63,081 bases of DNA from Sporolactobacillus spathodeae (lineage in GTDB: Bacteria > Bacillota > Bacilli > Bacillales > Sporolactobacillaceae): positions 1-63,081 of the forward strand of contig NZ_JAFBEV010000016.1 in assembly GCF_016908935.1 (NCBI RefSeq). The letters run 5' to 3'. Each line of letters opens with the position of its first letter. Within the stretch, counting starts at the first letter, position 1. Under the pieces are notes generated by a model that searched no databases, was not told the DNA's origin, and was given only the letters and a program-made list of their open reading frames with translations. The translations under genes and the position numbers were made by a program. Of the stretch, positions 16,853 to 26,617 are shown piece after piece.

Positions 16853-18505
16853 ATGATTACAAAAAGACTGAATAAGGCCACTAATTATCTAAATTTTCGG
16901 GAATTGTTATACAGCAGTGCACAAAAATACGCAAAAAGGCCTGCCTTTCAGATAAAAATAGGAAACGGAAATTATCAAAATATCACTTATTCTCAACTCA
17001 AGGATGAATACAGGGCATTAAGCACACATTTTCTCAATCTTCACCTATTTGGAAAGCGAATCGCAGTCATTGGCAAAAACAGCTACAGATGGGGGCTGCA
17101 TTATCTGTGTGCTGCCACCGTCGGCGTTGTTGTAGCCATTGACCATGAACTTTCACCTGAAGATATGCGTGATTTCATTTCTTCTGCCGACTGCTCAGCG
17201 GTCTGTGCGGACTCAGAAATACTCGAACACCTGAAGCCGTTTATTAAGAGCGATCTATTACTCTTGCCTTTGCAAGAAAACATACCGACAATGCCTGCGG
17301 ACGATAGTCGAATTGACACGCTTTCGATTAATGAGAATGAAATGAGCATTCTTATTTTCACTTCAGGTACAACCGGAAATTCCAAGGGTGTCTGTCTTTC
17401 TCAAAAGAACATCTGCTCGAATATCTTTTCAACCTCAAGGATTGTTAAAATCACGTCTCATGATAAAACGCTTTCAATATTGCCCCTTCACCACACGTAC
17501 GAATGTACGTTGAACTGTTTGCTTATCCTGTCACGTGGCGCCTGTATCGCTTATGCAGACAGTCTGAACGCCATTCGCCATAATATTCAGGAATACAGTC
17601 CCACCATTCTTGTAGTTGTTCCCGCTTTACTTGAACTTTTAGACAAACGCATTCAAGCGACGATCACAAAAGGCTGTCCTGAAAAATATCAATCAAAATT
17701 CAAAAAAGCTTCCATTTCAGAGTCTTTTCGGAATTTGCCGATCCTTCTGCGTCTAGTTATTCGCAAAAAGGTAAAAAAAGCGCTTGGGGGTAAAATGTAC
17801 ACATTCATTGTCGGCGCGGCCGATCTATCACCTACTGTCGTCGCGGATTTCCAGGCACTCGGCTTTCGCGTTTTACAGGGCTATGGACTCACCGAATGCG
17901 CCCCTCTGCTGGCAGCAAACAACGATTTCTATTTCAATGCTAGATCAACCGGTGTGGCTATTCCCGGCGTTGAATTGATCATTGATAATCCCAACGAGTT
18001 TGGTGTCGGCGAAATCCTTGCAAAAGGCGATAACATCATGTCTGGCTATTACAACGATCCCGTAGCCACAGCCAACGCTTTCCGTAACGGTTTTTTTCGT
18101 ACCGGTGATTTGGGATGTATGGACAAGGACGGCGCATTGTATATCAAGGGCCGTATGAAGAATGTCATTATAACAGCTAATGGCAAAAATATTTATCCGG
18201 AGGAATTAGAAGCACGGCTTTTGGAAAAGACATTCATTAGCGAGGCCCTTATTCTTTCAGGAAACTACCGCCACGGAGAAACCTGTGTCAAAGCTAAAAT
18301 CTTTCCTAATTTTAAACAAATCACGGAAATAATCGGTCATCTGCCTACCAAGGAAGAAATCGATGCCATTGTCAAATCGATCGTCGATGAAGTGAATAAC
18401 AAAATGCCTAGTTATAAACATATTAAGGTGTTCGAAATTCTTGAAAAGGAATTTGAAAAAACAACAACGAAGAAAATCATACGATACGGTACAAATTTAG
18501 CTTAA
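16853..18505 (+). CDS. AMP-dependent acyl-CoA synthetase / ligase
   Basis: This is an ANL-superfamily enzyme that adenylates a carboxylate, most likely a fatty acid, and transfers it to CoA or another thiol. The 550 residues contain the P-loop FTSGTTGNSKG, GYGLTECAPL, the hinge-region aspartate in FRTGDLG, and KNVIITANGKNIYPEELE. The last motif is typical of long-chain acyl-CoA synthetases of the FadD type. The C-terminal lysine region is TTTKKIIRYG. It is preceded by its own promoter and a modest CAGGGG binding site. Base composition is more AT-rich than adhE/ldhD, and the upstream GNAT wreck suggests an insertion site. The substrate is not deducible. An acyl-ACP or natural-product loading role is possible. 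Confidence 0.8.
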   Translation: MITKRLNKATNYLNFRELLYSSAQKYAKRPAFQIKIGNGNYQNITYSQLKDEYRALSTHFLNLHLFGKRIAVIGKNSYRWGLHYLCAATVGVVVAIDHELSPEDMRDFISSADCSAVCADSEILEHLKPFIKSDLLLLPLQENIPTMPADDSRIDTLSINENEMSILIFTSGTTGNSKGVCLSQKNICSNIFSTSRIVKITSHDKTLSILPLHHTYECTLNCLLILSRGACIAYADSLNAIRHNIQEYSPTILVVVPALLELLDKRIQATITKGCPEKYQSKFKKASISESFRNLPILLRLVIRKKVKKALGGKMYTFIVGAADLSPTVVADFQALGFRVLQGYGLTECAPLLAANNDFYFNARSTGVAIPGVELIIDNPNEFGVGEILAKGDNIMSGYYNDPVATANAFRNGFFRTGDLGCMDKDGALYIKGRMKNVIITANGKNIYPEELEARLLEKTFISEALILSGNYRHGETCVKAKIFPNFKQITEIIGHLPTKEEIDAIVKSIVDEVNNKMPSYKHIKVFEILEKEFEKTTTKKIIRYGTNLA

Positions 18506-18583
18506 TTGCTTTATTGATTATTTCATTATTGCTAGATGATTTTGCCCATTTTTCATGATGCAGCTATCTCACTAGCAAACAAA

Positions 18584-18607
18584 CACTATGTGTCATAGGC
18601 TTTTTTT
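18584..18607 (+). terminator. Weak terminator after the acyl-CoA synthetase gene
   Basis: CTATG (18586-18590), a TGT loop and CATAG (18594-18598) are followed by GC and seven T. Confidence 0.5.
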
Positions 18608-18631
18608 GCTATGGAAAGAGGAATGTCCCCC

Positions 18632-18675
18632 GAAGCAGCAACGTACCCTTTCAATTCAGGGTACGTTGCTGCTTC
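18632..18675. other. Perfect 18-bp hairpin with an 8-base loop
   Basis: GAAGCAGCAACGTACCCT (18632-18649) is exactly complementary to 18658-18675. There is no T-run on either side, so it is not an obvious intrinsic terminator. It could be a protein-binding dyad, a processed RNA or a mobile-element remnant. Confidence 0.6.
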
Positions 18676-18826
18676 TCTGATTCATCCAAGACTAAATAAA
18701 CCGATGAGATCGCTATTTTTCATCAAAATCTACCAAGATGTGTGATCGATGTGTGATCATTGATCAAATTATCCACAAAATCATAGTGATTTCTTCCATT
18801 CGAAACAGCAAAACAAATAGCTACTC

Positions 18827-18900
18827 TAAACGGCTTTTCCCAGGCGCCAGAGCGTCTGTACCACATTTTTCCGCGCAAAATTAGTCTTTTTCTCTGTGGT
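18827..18900 (+). repeat. Partial R2 repeat (3' half, copy H)
   Basis: CGGCTTTTCCCAGGCGCCAG, then GCGTCTGTACC, ACATTTTTCCGCGCA match the distal part of copy F at 38.19-38.22 kb. The minus-strand frame across it has no gene-like features. The rest of 18676-19157 holds nothing else I can assign. Confidence 0.5.
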
Positions 18901-19157
18901 ATCCGCCAAACGGTGCCGGATTGTTTCCACTCTGACATTATCAATCATCAGGTATTTGTAGAGCAGCTCCTTATAGGTCAATAGTATCTTTTTCACTATT
19001 CATCAATTGTTAAAAAGCTAATGCTATCGACCGATATATAATAAACTAAAGTGCATTTATCCCTGTTTCATATTTTCAAAAGCAAACTATTATTCTATTA
19101 TATAAAATACGAGAATGACTGTTCATTTACCCCAACCCAAAGCAGAGGTGCAGCAGA

Positions 19158-21740
19158 ATGGCAGGCACGCGAAAAGACTCAGCGGATATTAGATACAACA
19201 GCAATACACTATCTCCGGATTTGTTTTATCAATCACTATTTGATCATAACCCGGATATTATTTTCTATATGGACGTGCGCGGCGTGATTGTGAAGTCGAA
19301 CGATCGATTTTCAGAGACACTGGGCTATGACACCGGAGAAATTGTACTTAGTACGGTTGAAAAATTTTTGCGTTCAAAAAATGTTCCTGGTTATAGAGAA
19401 GCGTTAACGAAGGCTCTGTCCGGTGACAGACAATATCTAAAAACAACCTTTTTACATAAAGACGGGCGCGCATTAAAATTTCATCTCACGCTCATTCCAG
19501 CTTGGTCTGAAAACCAAGTGATTGGAATTTTTTCAATTGCGGAAAACATAACAAAAAATGTACTCTTGAAACATGCCTTGAAGGATTCTGAACTTTTATT
19601 CGAAAGTCTGGTGAATGAAGCCTTTCTTGGCATTTTTATTATCCAGAACGGCAAAATGATCTATGGGAATCCCAAATTATATCAACTTTTAGGGATAAAA
19701 ATGAATACAGCCGGCTTAAATCTTTGGGATTACGTGCGCCAAGAGGACAGGGATCGGATAGACATTCTGAATCATTTGGAAATTGGCGATAAAGGTGTTT
19801 ATCTTTCCTTTAGAATAATAAAGACCAATCAGACGGAAATAGAGGTTATCGCCCATGTAAAAAAAATTAACTATCAGCATAAAGAGACAATCGTCGGATC
19901 GATTCAAGATATTACCGAGCGTAAAAAAGCGGAAGAGCACACGAAGTATCTTGCCTACCATGATCAATTAACCGGACTCTCGAACAGAAGGCATTTCGAA
20001 GAGAAACTACAACAAGAAGTCGTGATTGGTCAGACATTGCAGCGCCGCTTCGCCGTGATGTTTGTCAATATTGATCGTTTTAAATATATCAACGATGCGT
20101 TAGGCCATCCGATTGGTGATAAACTTCTGATCCAATTTTCAAAGAAGTTAAGAGAACTGTTCGATGCTTCTACGATTCTAGCGCGAATCAGCGCAGACTC
20201 ATTTCTTCTTCTCCTTCCGGATATCGTCAATACAGAACAGGTGATCGAATACGCGAAAAAAATCCACCAACTATCTGACACACCGTTTTTCATTGAAGAT
20301 TATAAGTTCTTCATTACCATGTGTATCGGTATCAGTATCTTTCCGAATGACGGGGAAGATGCTGAGACATTAGTCAAACATGCGGATACCGCGCTCTACA
20401 AAGCCAAAGAATTGGGACAGAACAAGTATCAAGTGCATACGCCGACAATGGATATCGAAAGCTATAAAACGTTCAAATTGTCCTCCGATCTTCGTAGCCC
20501 CCTTACCTTGAATCAATTTGAAATCTATTATCAACCAAAAGTTTGTGCGGCGACGCATCAAATTACAGGCGCTGAAGCATTGATTCGCTGGCATCATCCC
20601 AAATGGGGTAACGTATTCCCTGATGAATTCATCCCCTTGGCCGAAGAATTAGGTATCATGTCGCAAATAGATCAATGGATTTGCCAAACGGTCTGCAATC
20701 AAAACAAAGCTTGGCAAGAAGCAGGACTTCCCGCGATTCCGATATCAATCAATATTTCCGCAAAGCGTTTCTTAGAAACGGAGATGATAACGGATATTAC
20801 TGATCTCCTTGTGAAAAACCGTCTCGATCCGGGCTATTTAGAGGTTGAAATTGTTGAATCGACACTTCTGGAAAATAATACGGCTGTAATTGCTGTTTTA
20901 GATGGCCTTAGGAAGAAAGGAATTAAAATCAATCTGGATGACTTCGGCAAGGGGTACTCCTCCCTTTCCTATCTCATGAGTTTTAAAGGCAAAATCAACA
21001 CCTTAAAAATCGATAAATCATTCATCGACGATTTGAGCCATACAGCAGATGAGAATTCTAATTTCATTACCAAATCAATCATTGAACTCGCTCAATATCT
21101 GGGCATGAACGTGGTCGCTGAAGGCGTGGAAACGTTAGAACAGCTGGAAATTTTAAAAAGTTACAAATGCAACACTGTCCAAGGTTATTTATTCTCTAAG
21201 CCGGTTCCCGCCGATGCGTTTGCTGAACTTTTGAAAAAAGGGAAATTTGATCTCCCTACGCCCGAAAATACGGGAACATCGACTCCGCGTGAAAACCGCA
21301 GAAAATATTTCAGAATTGATCTCGATTCCCCTTTGATCGGATTAATTACGCTGATTCAATTTCACGGAAATAATGTGCAACTTGGCAAAAATGGTATTCT
21401 GATTGAAAACATTGGTTTAGGCGGTTTACGCTTTTTATCTGATCTGCATTTTGGCATTGACCGAAAGATGGTTTTAGAAATTGATACAAAGATTCTCGGG
21501 GAAATTGTTACGTTTCACGGTTCCGTCGTTTGGATGAAAGAATTAAAATCAGCTATTTTTCAATACGGATTTGAATTTATCATCAATGAGACGGAACGGT
21601 CCGTTCTTGCTCAGTTATTAAATAAACTTTCAATCCTAGCCAAACAAAAGGTCATCGCACCCGATTGCAGCTTCACTACGCTTAGCGTCCATCAATTTTT
21701 TTCTGAAAAACAGCAAAATCCGAATAACTTGCTCGAATGA
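19158..21740 (+). CDS. PAS-PAS-GGDEF-EAL-PilZ cyclic-di-GMP protein
   Basis: This is a cytoplasmic 860-residue signalling protein. Two PAS domains (about 20-130 and 140-255, the second ending in GSIQDITERKKAEE) precede a GGDEF domain that starts at LTGLSNRRHFEE (271). In that domain the signature loop is RISADSF (about 344) instead of GGDEF, so cyclase activity is probably lost. The EAL domain keeps GAEALIRWHHP (about 472), SINISAKRF, EVEIVEST, LDDFGKGYSSL, LKIDKSFI, AEGVET and VQGYLFSKP, so c-di-GMP phosphodiesterase activity is expected. The C-terminus adds a PilZ-like domain starting RRKYFRIDL (714), with the second motif degenerate as ENIGLGG. There are no membrane segments and it is a single gene. 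The likely role is c-di-GMP breakdown tuned by PAS and PilZ sensing. Confidence 0.88.
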   Translation: MAGTRKDSADIRYNSNTLSPDLFYQSLFDHNPDIIFYMDVRGVIVKSNDRFSETLGYDTGEIVLSTVEKFLRSKNVPGYREALTKALSGDRQYLKTTFLHKDGRALKFHLTLIPAWSENQVIGIFSIAENITKNVLLKHALKDSELLFESLVNEAFLGIFIIQNGKMIYGNPKLYQLLGIKMNTAGLNLWDYVRQEDRDRIDILNHLEIGDKGVYLSFRIIKTNQTEIEVIAHVKKINYQHKETIVGSIQDITERKKAEEHTKYLAYHDQLTGLSNRRHFEEKLQQEVVIGQTLQRRFAVMFVNIDRFKYINDALGHPIGDKLLIQFSKKLRELFDASTILARISADSFLLLLPDIVNTEQVIEYAKKIHQLSDTPFFIEDYKFFITMCIGISIFPNDGEDAETLVKHADTALYKAKELGQNKYQVHTPTMDIESYKTFKLSSDLRSPLTLNQFEIYYQPKVCAATHQITGAEALIRWHHPKWGNVFPDEFIPLAEELGIMSQIDQWICQTVCNQNKAWQEAGLPAIPISINISAKRFLETEMITDITDLLVKNRLDPGYLEVEIVESTLLENNTAVIAVLDGLRKKGIKINLDDFGKGYSSLSYLMSFKGKINTLKIDKSFIDDLSHTADENSNFITKSIIELAQYLGMNVVAEGVETLEQLEILKSYKCNTVQGYLFSKPVPADAFAELLKKGKFDLPTPENTGTSTPRENRRKYFRIDLDSPLIGLITLIQFHGNNVQLGKNGILIENIGLGGLRFLSDLHFGIDRKMVLEIDTKILGEIVTFHGSVVWMKELKSAIFQYGFEFIINETERSVLAQLLNKLSILAKQKVIAPDCSFTTLSVHQFFSEKQQNPNNLLE

Positions 21741-21789
21741 ACTACATTCGCTTGCTTAACGGAAGGCCCAGAACGCCTTCCACTCATTC

Positions 21790-21916
21790 ATATAAAAGGA
21801 CTTGGCTTAGCCAATTCCTTTTTCAACTATTGCGCTTCGATTGCGCGCTGCATTTTTGTGCGAAAAACTTTATACTTTCTAAAAAAAGAACCGGCCGCTA
21901 CGGTCGATTCTTTTTA
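21790..21916 (+). repeat. R2 repeat copy D with two terminator-like hairpins
   Basis: AAAAGGACTTGGC...GCCAATTCCTTTTT (21794-21823) is the repeat head and a credible terminator for the c-di-GMP gene. TGCGCTTCGATTGCGCGCTG and CTTTATACTTTCT are the middle and tail. A second hairpin, AAAGAACCGGCCG..CGGTCGATTCTTTTT (21885-21916), follows. The rest of 21741-22085 is AT-rich with no gene. Confidence 0.65.
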
Positions 21917-22085
21917 ATTTGTCATATTTTGAAAAATATCGTTCGCGTATCTTGCGTTTTATTATAAAATTCGATATTGTGTCAAATGCTTTATTACGCT
22001 TTTGCTTATCCTTAATTTAAGTAATCCCGTTAATTTTGAAAGCCCGTTTTCCAAACTGGATTCCTTCATTCAGCGCTTGCCTTCT

Positions 22086-22550
22086 TTAGTATTCACCTTT
22101 TATGACAAAGTACGATCCACGGATAGTTCCAGCCAGTTTAGACTTCTGCCTCGCAAACTTAAACTTTCCTTCTAATTCCTTCGGCACGTCCATTCCCTCA
22201 GAAAGTTTAAACCCAACAGCCCGCTTCTTCGAGTCATCAATCGTATACATGACGTTCACCGATAGACCGTCTTCATAAAAGACGTAGGCAAATTTGATAT
22301 TTTCCACTTGAAAACGTGACGTCTCTAAAGGTTTCGCTGCAAACTCAATTGACCGTTCTTCTTTTAAAATTCGATTCACATAATCAAGGGTCTCCTGGCT
22401 TTCACTCGCTGGTATAACCGTAAATTCATGCTTATATTTGTTCATAAAGTAGCGGGCTTCATTCGCACGTAAACCGGCAAGTGATTCTGCTACAGGTGAA
22501 GACGCGAGGCCAATCGTGGACACATTTTTAAAATCAACTGTATAAGCCAT
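22086..22550 (-). CDS. Small conserved-looking protein of unknown function
   Basis: I do not recognise this 154-residue protein. It begins MAYTVDFKNVSTIGLASSP if started at 22550, where GGAG lies eight bases upstream. The frame stays open to 22628, but those starts lack a binding site. It is lysine-rich towards the C-terminus, soluble, with no signal peptide, and reads as alternating beta strands. A short relic of a paralogue (NKYKHEFTVIP) lies at 36.92-37.0 kb, so the family has been duplicated in this genome. No operon partner. Confidence 0.6.
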   Translation of the reverse strand: MAYTVDFKNVSTIGLASSPVAESLAGLRANEARYFMNKYKHEFTVIPASESQETLDYVNRILKEERSIEFAAKPLETSRFQVENIKFAYVFYEDGLSVNVMYTIDDSKKRAVGFKLSEGMDVPKELEGKFKFARQKSKLAGTIRGSYFVIKGEY

Positions 22551-22714
22551 TTTCATCGCTCCATTTATCACTTGATCTTCTGACAACAGAAACATAGCCC
22601 CCAAACTGGGTTTTCCTGATTGTTTCAACCGTTGCCTTTAAAGGCTAATTTTTTCACTTGATAATATCATGATACCCCTAAATTATAGCAAAAATGTTGC
22701 GCTTTATGTGTTCC

Positions 22715-22850
22715 GATCAGAAAGACTTCGCATAACATTGTGCTTTGGCTGCTCGCTTGCTGCGGCGGGCTTACTTTTCCCGCAGCCTTCTCGCGCTTTC
22801 GTACCAAAATTTATGGCCTTAGCTTTATACAGAAAAAGGGTTCTTTTATT
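22715..22850 (+). repeat. R2 repeat copy E
   Basis: AGAAAGACTTCGCATAACAT, GTGCTTTGGCTGCTCGCTTG, an internal GCGGCGGGCTTACTTTTCCC shared with copy F, and the tail TTAGCTTTATACAG. Confidence 0.6.
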
Positions 22851-22856
22851 CTCGTG

Positions 22857-22902
22857 AAAAAAGCTTGACAATCCTTTTTTAAAAGAATTGTCGAGCTTTT
22901 GG
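22857..22902 (-). terminator. Terminator of the glycoside operon
   Basis: Read leftward, AAAGCTCGACAATTC and GGATTGTCAAGCTTTTTT form a stem of about 15 bp followed by T. It lies about 75 bp after the last gene of the leftward operon. Confidence 0.6.
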
Positions 22903-22974
22903 ATTAAAGTTTATTCCCACTCCGAACCATACCACCTGTGGCCTTAGTCAATCGTATGCTTTGCTCCTTTACAT

Positions 22975-23988
22975 TTACTCCCCTTTCATGCCTAGCGCTT
23001 GCACCTTGTGATCGATAATATCAATGCAAAGCTCAATAGAATCGCCAATTGCCCTGTCGATATTGTCCTGCTGCACGCCAAGAATTTCACAGCCCAATGA
23101 TTTATCGATGAAAAGTTCGGAACATTGCAGCTCAGTAAATTTGACCATATTGAGACCACCCTCAATATTTTTTGCTTTCTGTTCTTTCATTAATTTTTTT
23201 CCACCCAGTGCGTACAGCCAATCAGGAATCGTCACAACCTTTTTATTCGGGCATCCCAGGTACTTATGAGCGATATTCAACAGTTCTTTCCACTTCATGT
23301 TGTCGTAGCCGATCGGATAGCAGTGTCCCCCCCTATTTCTCTCGATAGCACCGGCAATTGCCTGTCCTACCTGACGGACGGTCACCATTGCCGTTCCCCC
23401 TCTTGGATATAAGGTCAACCACTTCATATTTCGAATACTTTCCACAAGAAACATCCAAACAGGTTTGCGTCCAGGCTGCGTGCCAAAGATATAGGGCAGT
23501 TCCAGAACGGCCACATCAAATCCTTCGTCTGCAAAAGACAGAGCAACATCCTCCTGATCTTTCCGACTCCGAATATAGGGATGCCACTTTGTCAATTCTT
23601 TTTCAGGCCAAATCCTATTAAAGTAAGCAAAATAGGAACCAAGGATCACAGAATGCTTGATACCCGCTTTTTTCGCCAATCGCAGCAACCGCTTTACCGG
23701 ATCAATGTTGTATTTTTTGAAAAGCGCATAGATAGGCGCGGGTCCTTCCACGCGTTCGTCCACGCCTGCAGCGAAGATAAACCCTTCACAACCGGCGAAA
23801 TGCGCTTCAATCTCCTCGTCGGTCATCTCGAGATAATTGCCAAATTCTATTTTCATTTTTGGAGGTAGTACCGCTCCACTCGGTAATGGAGGTAATGCGA
23901 TTGAGGTCACTTCATGTCCTCTGCTGATCAATTCTTTGGCTGCTTCACTGCCTAACAGCCCGGTTCCGCCAATCATAAATAGCTTCAT
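22975..23988 (-). CDS. NAD(P)-dependent epimerase/dehydratase-like protein
   Basis: This is an extended short-chain dehydrogenase fold protein of 337 residues. The nucleotide-binding motif is GGTGLLGSEAA near the N-terminus, and the YxxxK region is seen as YIRSRKDQE. The start at MKLFMIGG fits the fold, which cannot begin with the extra MKGYECC of the longer frame. AAAGGA lies 12 bp upstream. It is the last gene of the leftward GH3-epimerase-symporter-GH78 cluster, 75 bp after GH78. A role in modifying a sugar or aglycone released by the glycosidases is inference. Confidence 0.75.
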   Translation of the reverse strand: MKLFMIGGTGLLGSEAAKELISRGHEVTSIALPPLPSGAVLPPKMKIEFGNYLEMTDEEIEAHFAGCEGFIFAAGVDERVEGPAPIYALFKKYNIDPVKRLLRLAKKAGIKHSVILGSYFAYFNRIWPEKELTKWHPYIRSRKDQEDVALSFADEGFDVAVLELPYIFGTQPGRKPVWMFLVESIRNMKWLTLYPRGGTAMVTVRQVGQAIAGAIERNRGGHCYPIGYDNMKWKELLNIAHKYLGCPNKKVVTIPDWLYALGGKKLMKEQKAKNIEGGLNMVKFTELQCSELFIDKSLGCEILGVQQDNIDRAIGDSIELCIDIIDHKVQALGMKGE

Positions 23989-24062
23989 GCAGCATTCATA
24001 TCCTTTCAACTCAGATTTTCATCTGAACATGTTCAGTGCCTTGTGAAACTTCTTGTCCCTAT

Positions 24063-26611
24063 TTAAAAAGTGTGTTCTTGAATGTCATGTTTTCCACTCA
24101 TTAGAGTCATTGACTTCCGATTGGGTAGAATTAATTGACAACTTGTCGATACAGGGACATCAACCTTGATATGAAACATTCCATTTTTTATTTCCCAGTA
24201 TACGTGGATCGGCCCATATGGCGTAATCGTACTTCCTTTCGCCCAAGTGATATTGCCACCAATCTTAGGCGCTACTTTGAATGTTTTGTACCCTCCCGAA
24301 AGGGGTTCTAACCCTAACAATCGTTTATAGAGCCAATCACCGACTGCGCCATTGGCATAATGATTAAAGGAAACCATACCGCCACCGGATTCTTCGTCCG
24401 ATTTTGCACCGGAAAGATCGCCGATATTGACTGTTCCATCCGGTCTCAAAGCATCCCAACGCTCCCAAATTGTTGTGCCACCGGCTTTTACTTCATAAAG
24501 CCACGACGGACAGGTATCTTGTAAAAGCAAACGATAAGCTTCTTCTAATTTTCCATGGTCTGAAAGTGCGAATAAAATATACGGCGTACCCGTAAATCCT
24601 GTTGTTAAATGATTCCCGTTTTCTTCAATTAACTGAACTAAGTGATCCGTCATTTGATTCGTCTCGCGTCCACTAGTCATGTTAAAGTGCAGAGGCAATA
24701 CATACCCGGTTTGAAATTCTTGTTTGAGCGTCCCTTCTCCGTCTGTAAAGACTTTACGATACGCATGAATAATTTTTTCTCGCAAATTCTGATAATAAAT
24801 CTGATCATCTTTGTGCCCTAATATTTTTGCGATCTGACTCATAATTTGACAAGAATTTGCAAAATAAGCCGTCCCAACCCACTTGCCCTTTTTTAGCCAA
24901 TCCCGCACATTTCCTTCTGGAGCCGCCCAATCCCCAAAATGAAATGGGAATCGCCAAATATATCGGTCAGTAGGCGAAATTGCTAAGAAAGACGACCACC
25001 ACTTGGCAGCTTTCATAAATCGTTTCATGGAGTCATATTGATTGCCAAGGACTTCTATTCTCCCTCGAGCAAGATAGTCTGCCCATGGAACGAGAATGCT
25101 GCTATCTCCCCAGCAAGAATTGGCCATTGAGGGCCAATTGTCACCGGCTTTGGGGATAACCATTGGATAACCCCCACCTCGCCCTTGCTCCGATCGCATA
25201 TCCAATAGCCATTTATCAAAGAAGCGACTCATATCAAAATTGTAGCAAGCAGTCGATGCAAATAAGGCAATATCACCCGTCCAACCCTGTCTTTCATCAC
25301 GTTGCGGGCAATCCGTTGGTACGTCAATGAAATTGGACTTTCCCCCCAACGAATATTATTTTGCAGTTGATTCAATAATTTATTGGAACATTCAAAGGTA
25401 CCAATTTCTCTAAAGTCTGAGTGCAACACAAATGCTTCTAACTCAATGTCCTTCATTTCAATTCCAGAAACGCCAACGTAGCGAAATCCCATATACGTCA
25501 ATTTAGGTGAATAGACCTGCTCCCCTTCTTTACAAATATAAGTTGCAGTTGCCTTGGCCGTTCTGAGTGATTTTACAAATAGCTCCTGATCTACGAGAAC
25601 TTCGGCATGCCGAAAAACAATTTTCTGGCCGTCTTTCCCTTTAATATGAGCGGAAATAACCCCAGCAAAATTTTGTCCGAAATCAAAGATCCATTCACCA
25701 CTCGGCGATAACTCTATTTTTTTCGGTGTCATTGTTTCTTGTCTGCGAATAGGTAAGCCATACTGTGCTAAAAGCTTCGGATCTTTACGGGGCCGAGTGA
25801 TGGCTGCGTTTTGCCAATGGATTCTGTCCAAATGGATTCGCGCGTCAAAAGTCTCCCCATCGTACCATTCGGCCATTTGATAATTCCCGTCTAGACTAAC
25901 TTTCCAAGTTCCGTCTGAAGCAATCATCTGTGATGTCCCATCTTGGTATTCAATATGAATTTCAGCAAGCAATGCTTGTCTATCTGCACTAATTTTATTT
26001 TTCCGGATATAATTGAATGACCCGACTGCCCATCCGCCAGCAACGACGAAATGAATTAAATTATTCTTTTCCAATTGATCGGTAAGATCATAGGTTTGAT
26101 ATTGAATTTGATTTAAATAAGAAGTAAAACCTGGCGCAAAATAATCGTTGCCAACTTTTTTCCCATTCAAATTAACTTCATAGACCCCTAACGCCGTACA
26201 GTTCACCCAAGCACGTTTAACTTTTTGAGTGATTTCAAAGTTTTTGATAAAATTCATTGGCTTTGGTGAAACTTTTTTAGGAAAATCATAGGATAGATCC
26301 GTAATCCATTTGCCGACCCAAGGAGTGTCTAGCCTTCCGGTTTGGAACGCAGTTACTTTTTCAGCAACCTCGTCTGATTTTGAATAGGCAATTACTTTAA
26401 CCGAATAGTTGCTATACGGGCGTAATGGGCCTTGATATTTATTATTAATTTGATCGACCGTTTCCAGTTCCCAATCATTTATTTTAATGTTCCCGTGTGA
26501 AAATTCTTCACCTGGCTTATCCGAGTCCAAACTAAATGAAATTGTTGGCGGTGTATCTGTGATGCAGCCTTTTTCTAATCCGTCGACGACCAATCTATCT
26601 ATTTTGAACAT
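24063..26611 (-). pseudogene. GH78 alpha-L-rhamnosidase split by a one-base frameshift
   Basis: The N-terminal part runs from ATG 26611 (MFKIDRLVVDG), with AGGGCGG upstream. It has the beta-sandwich features FAPGFTSYLNQIQYQTYDLT and FDFGQNFAGV. Sense is lost at IRWG, inside a run of six G (25342-25347). The next frame continues exactly as family members do: GKSNFIDVPTDCPQRDERQG, then WTGD with the catalytic acid region. It runs to the C-terminal TTIWERWD and SFNHYANGAVGDWLY and stops at 24063. A seventh G would give one intact protein of about 850 residues, so this is either a recent mutation or a base-calling error. It is cytoplasmic, with no signal peptide, so rhamnosides would be imported first. 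Confidence 0.85.
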
Positions 26612-26617
26612 ATTATT

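Noticed and set aside
18723-18944. 73-codon minus-strand ORF
   Set aside because: It overlaps a partial R2 repeat and has no start signal or recognisable sequence.
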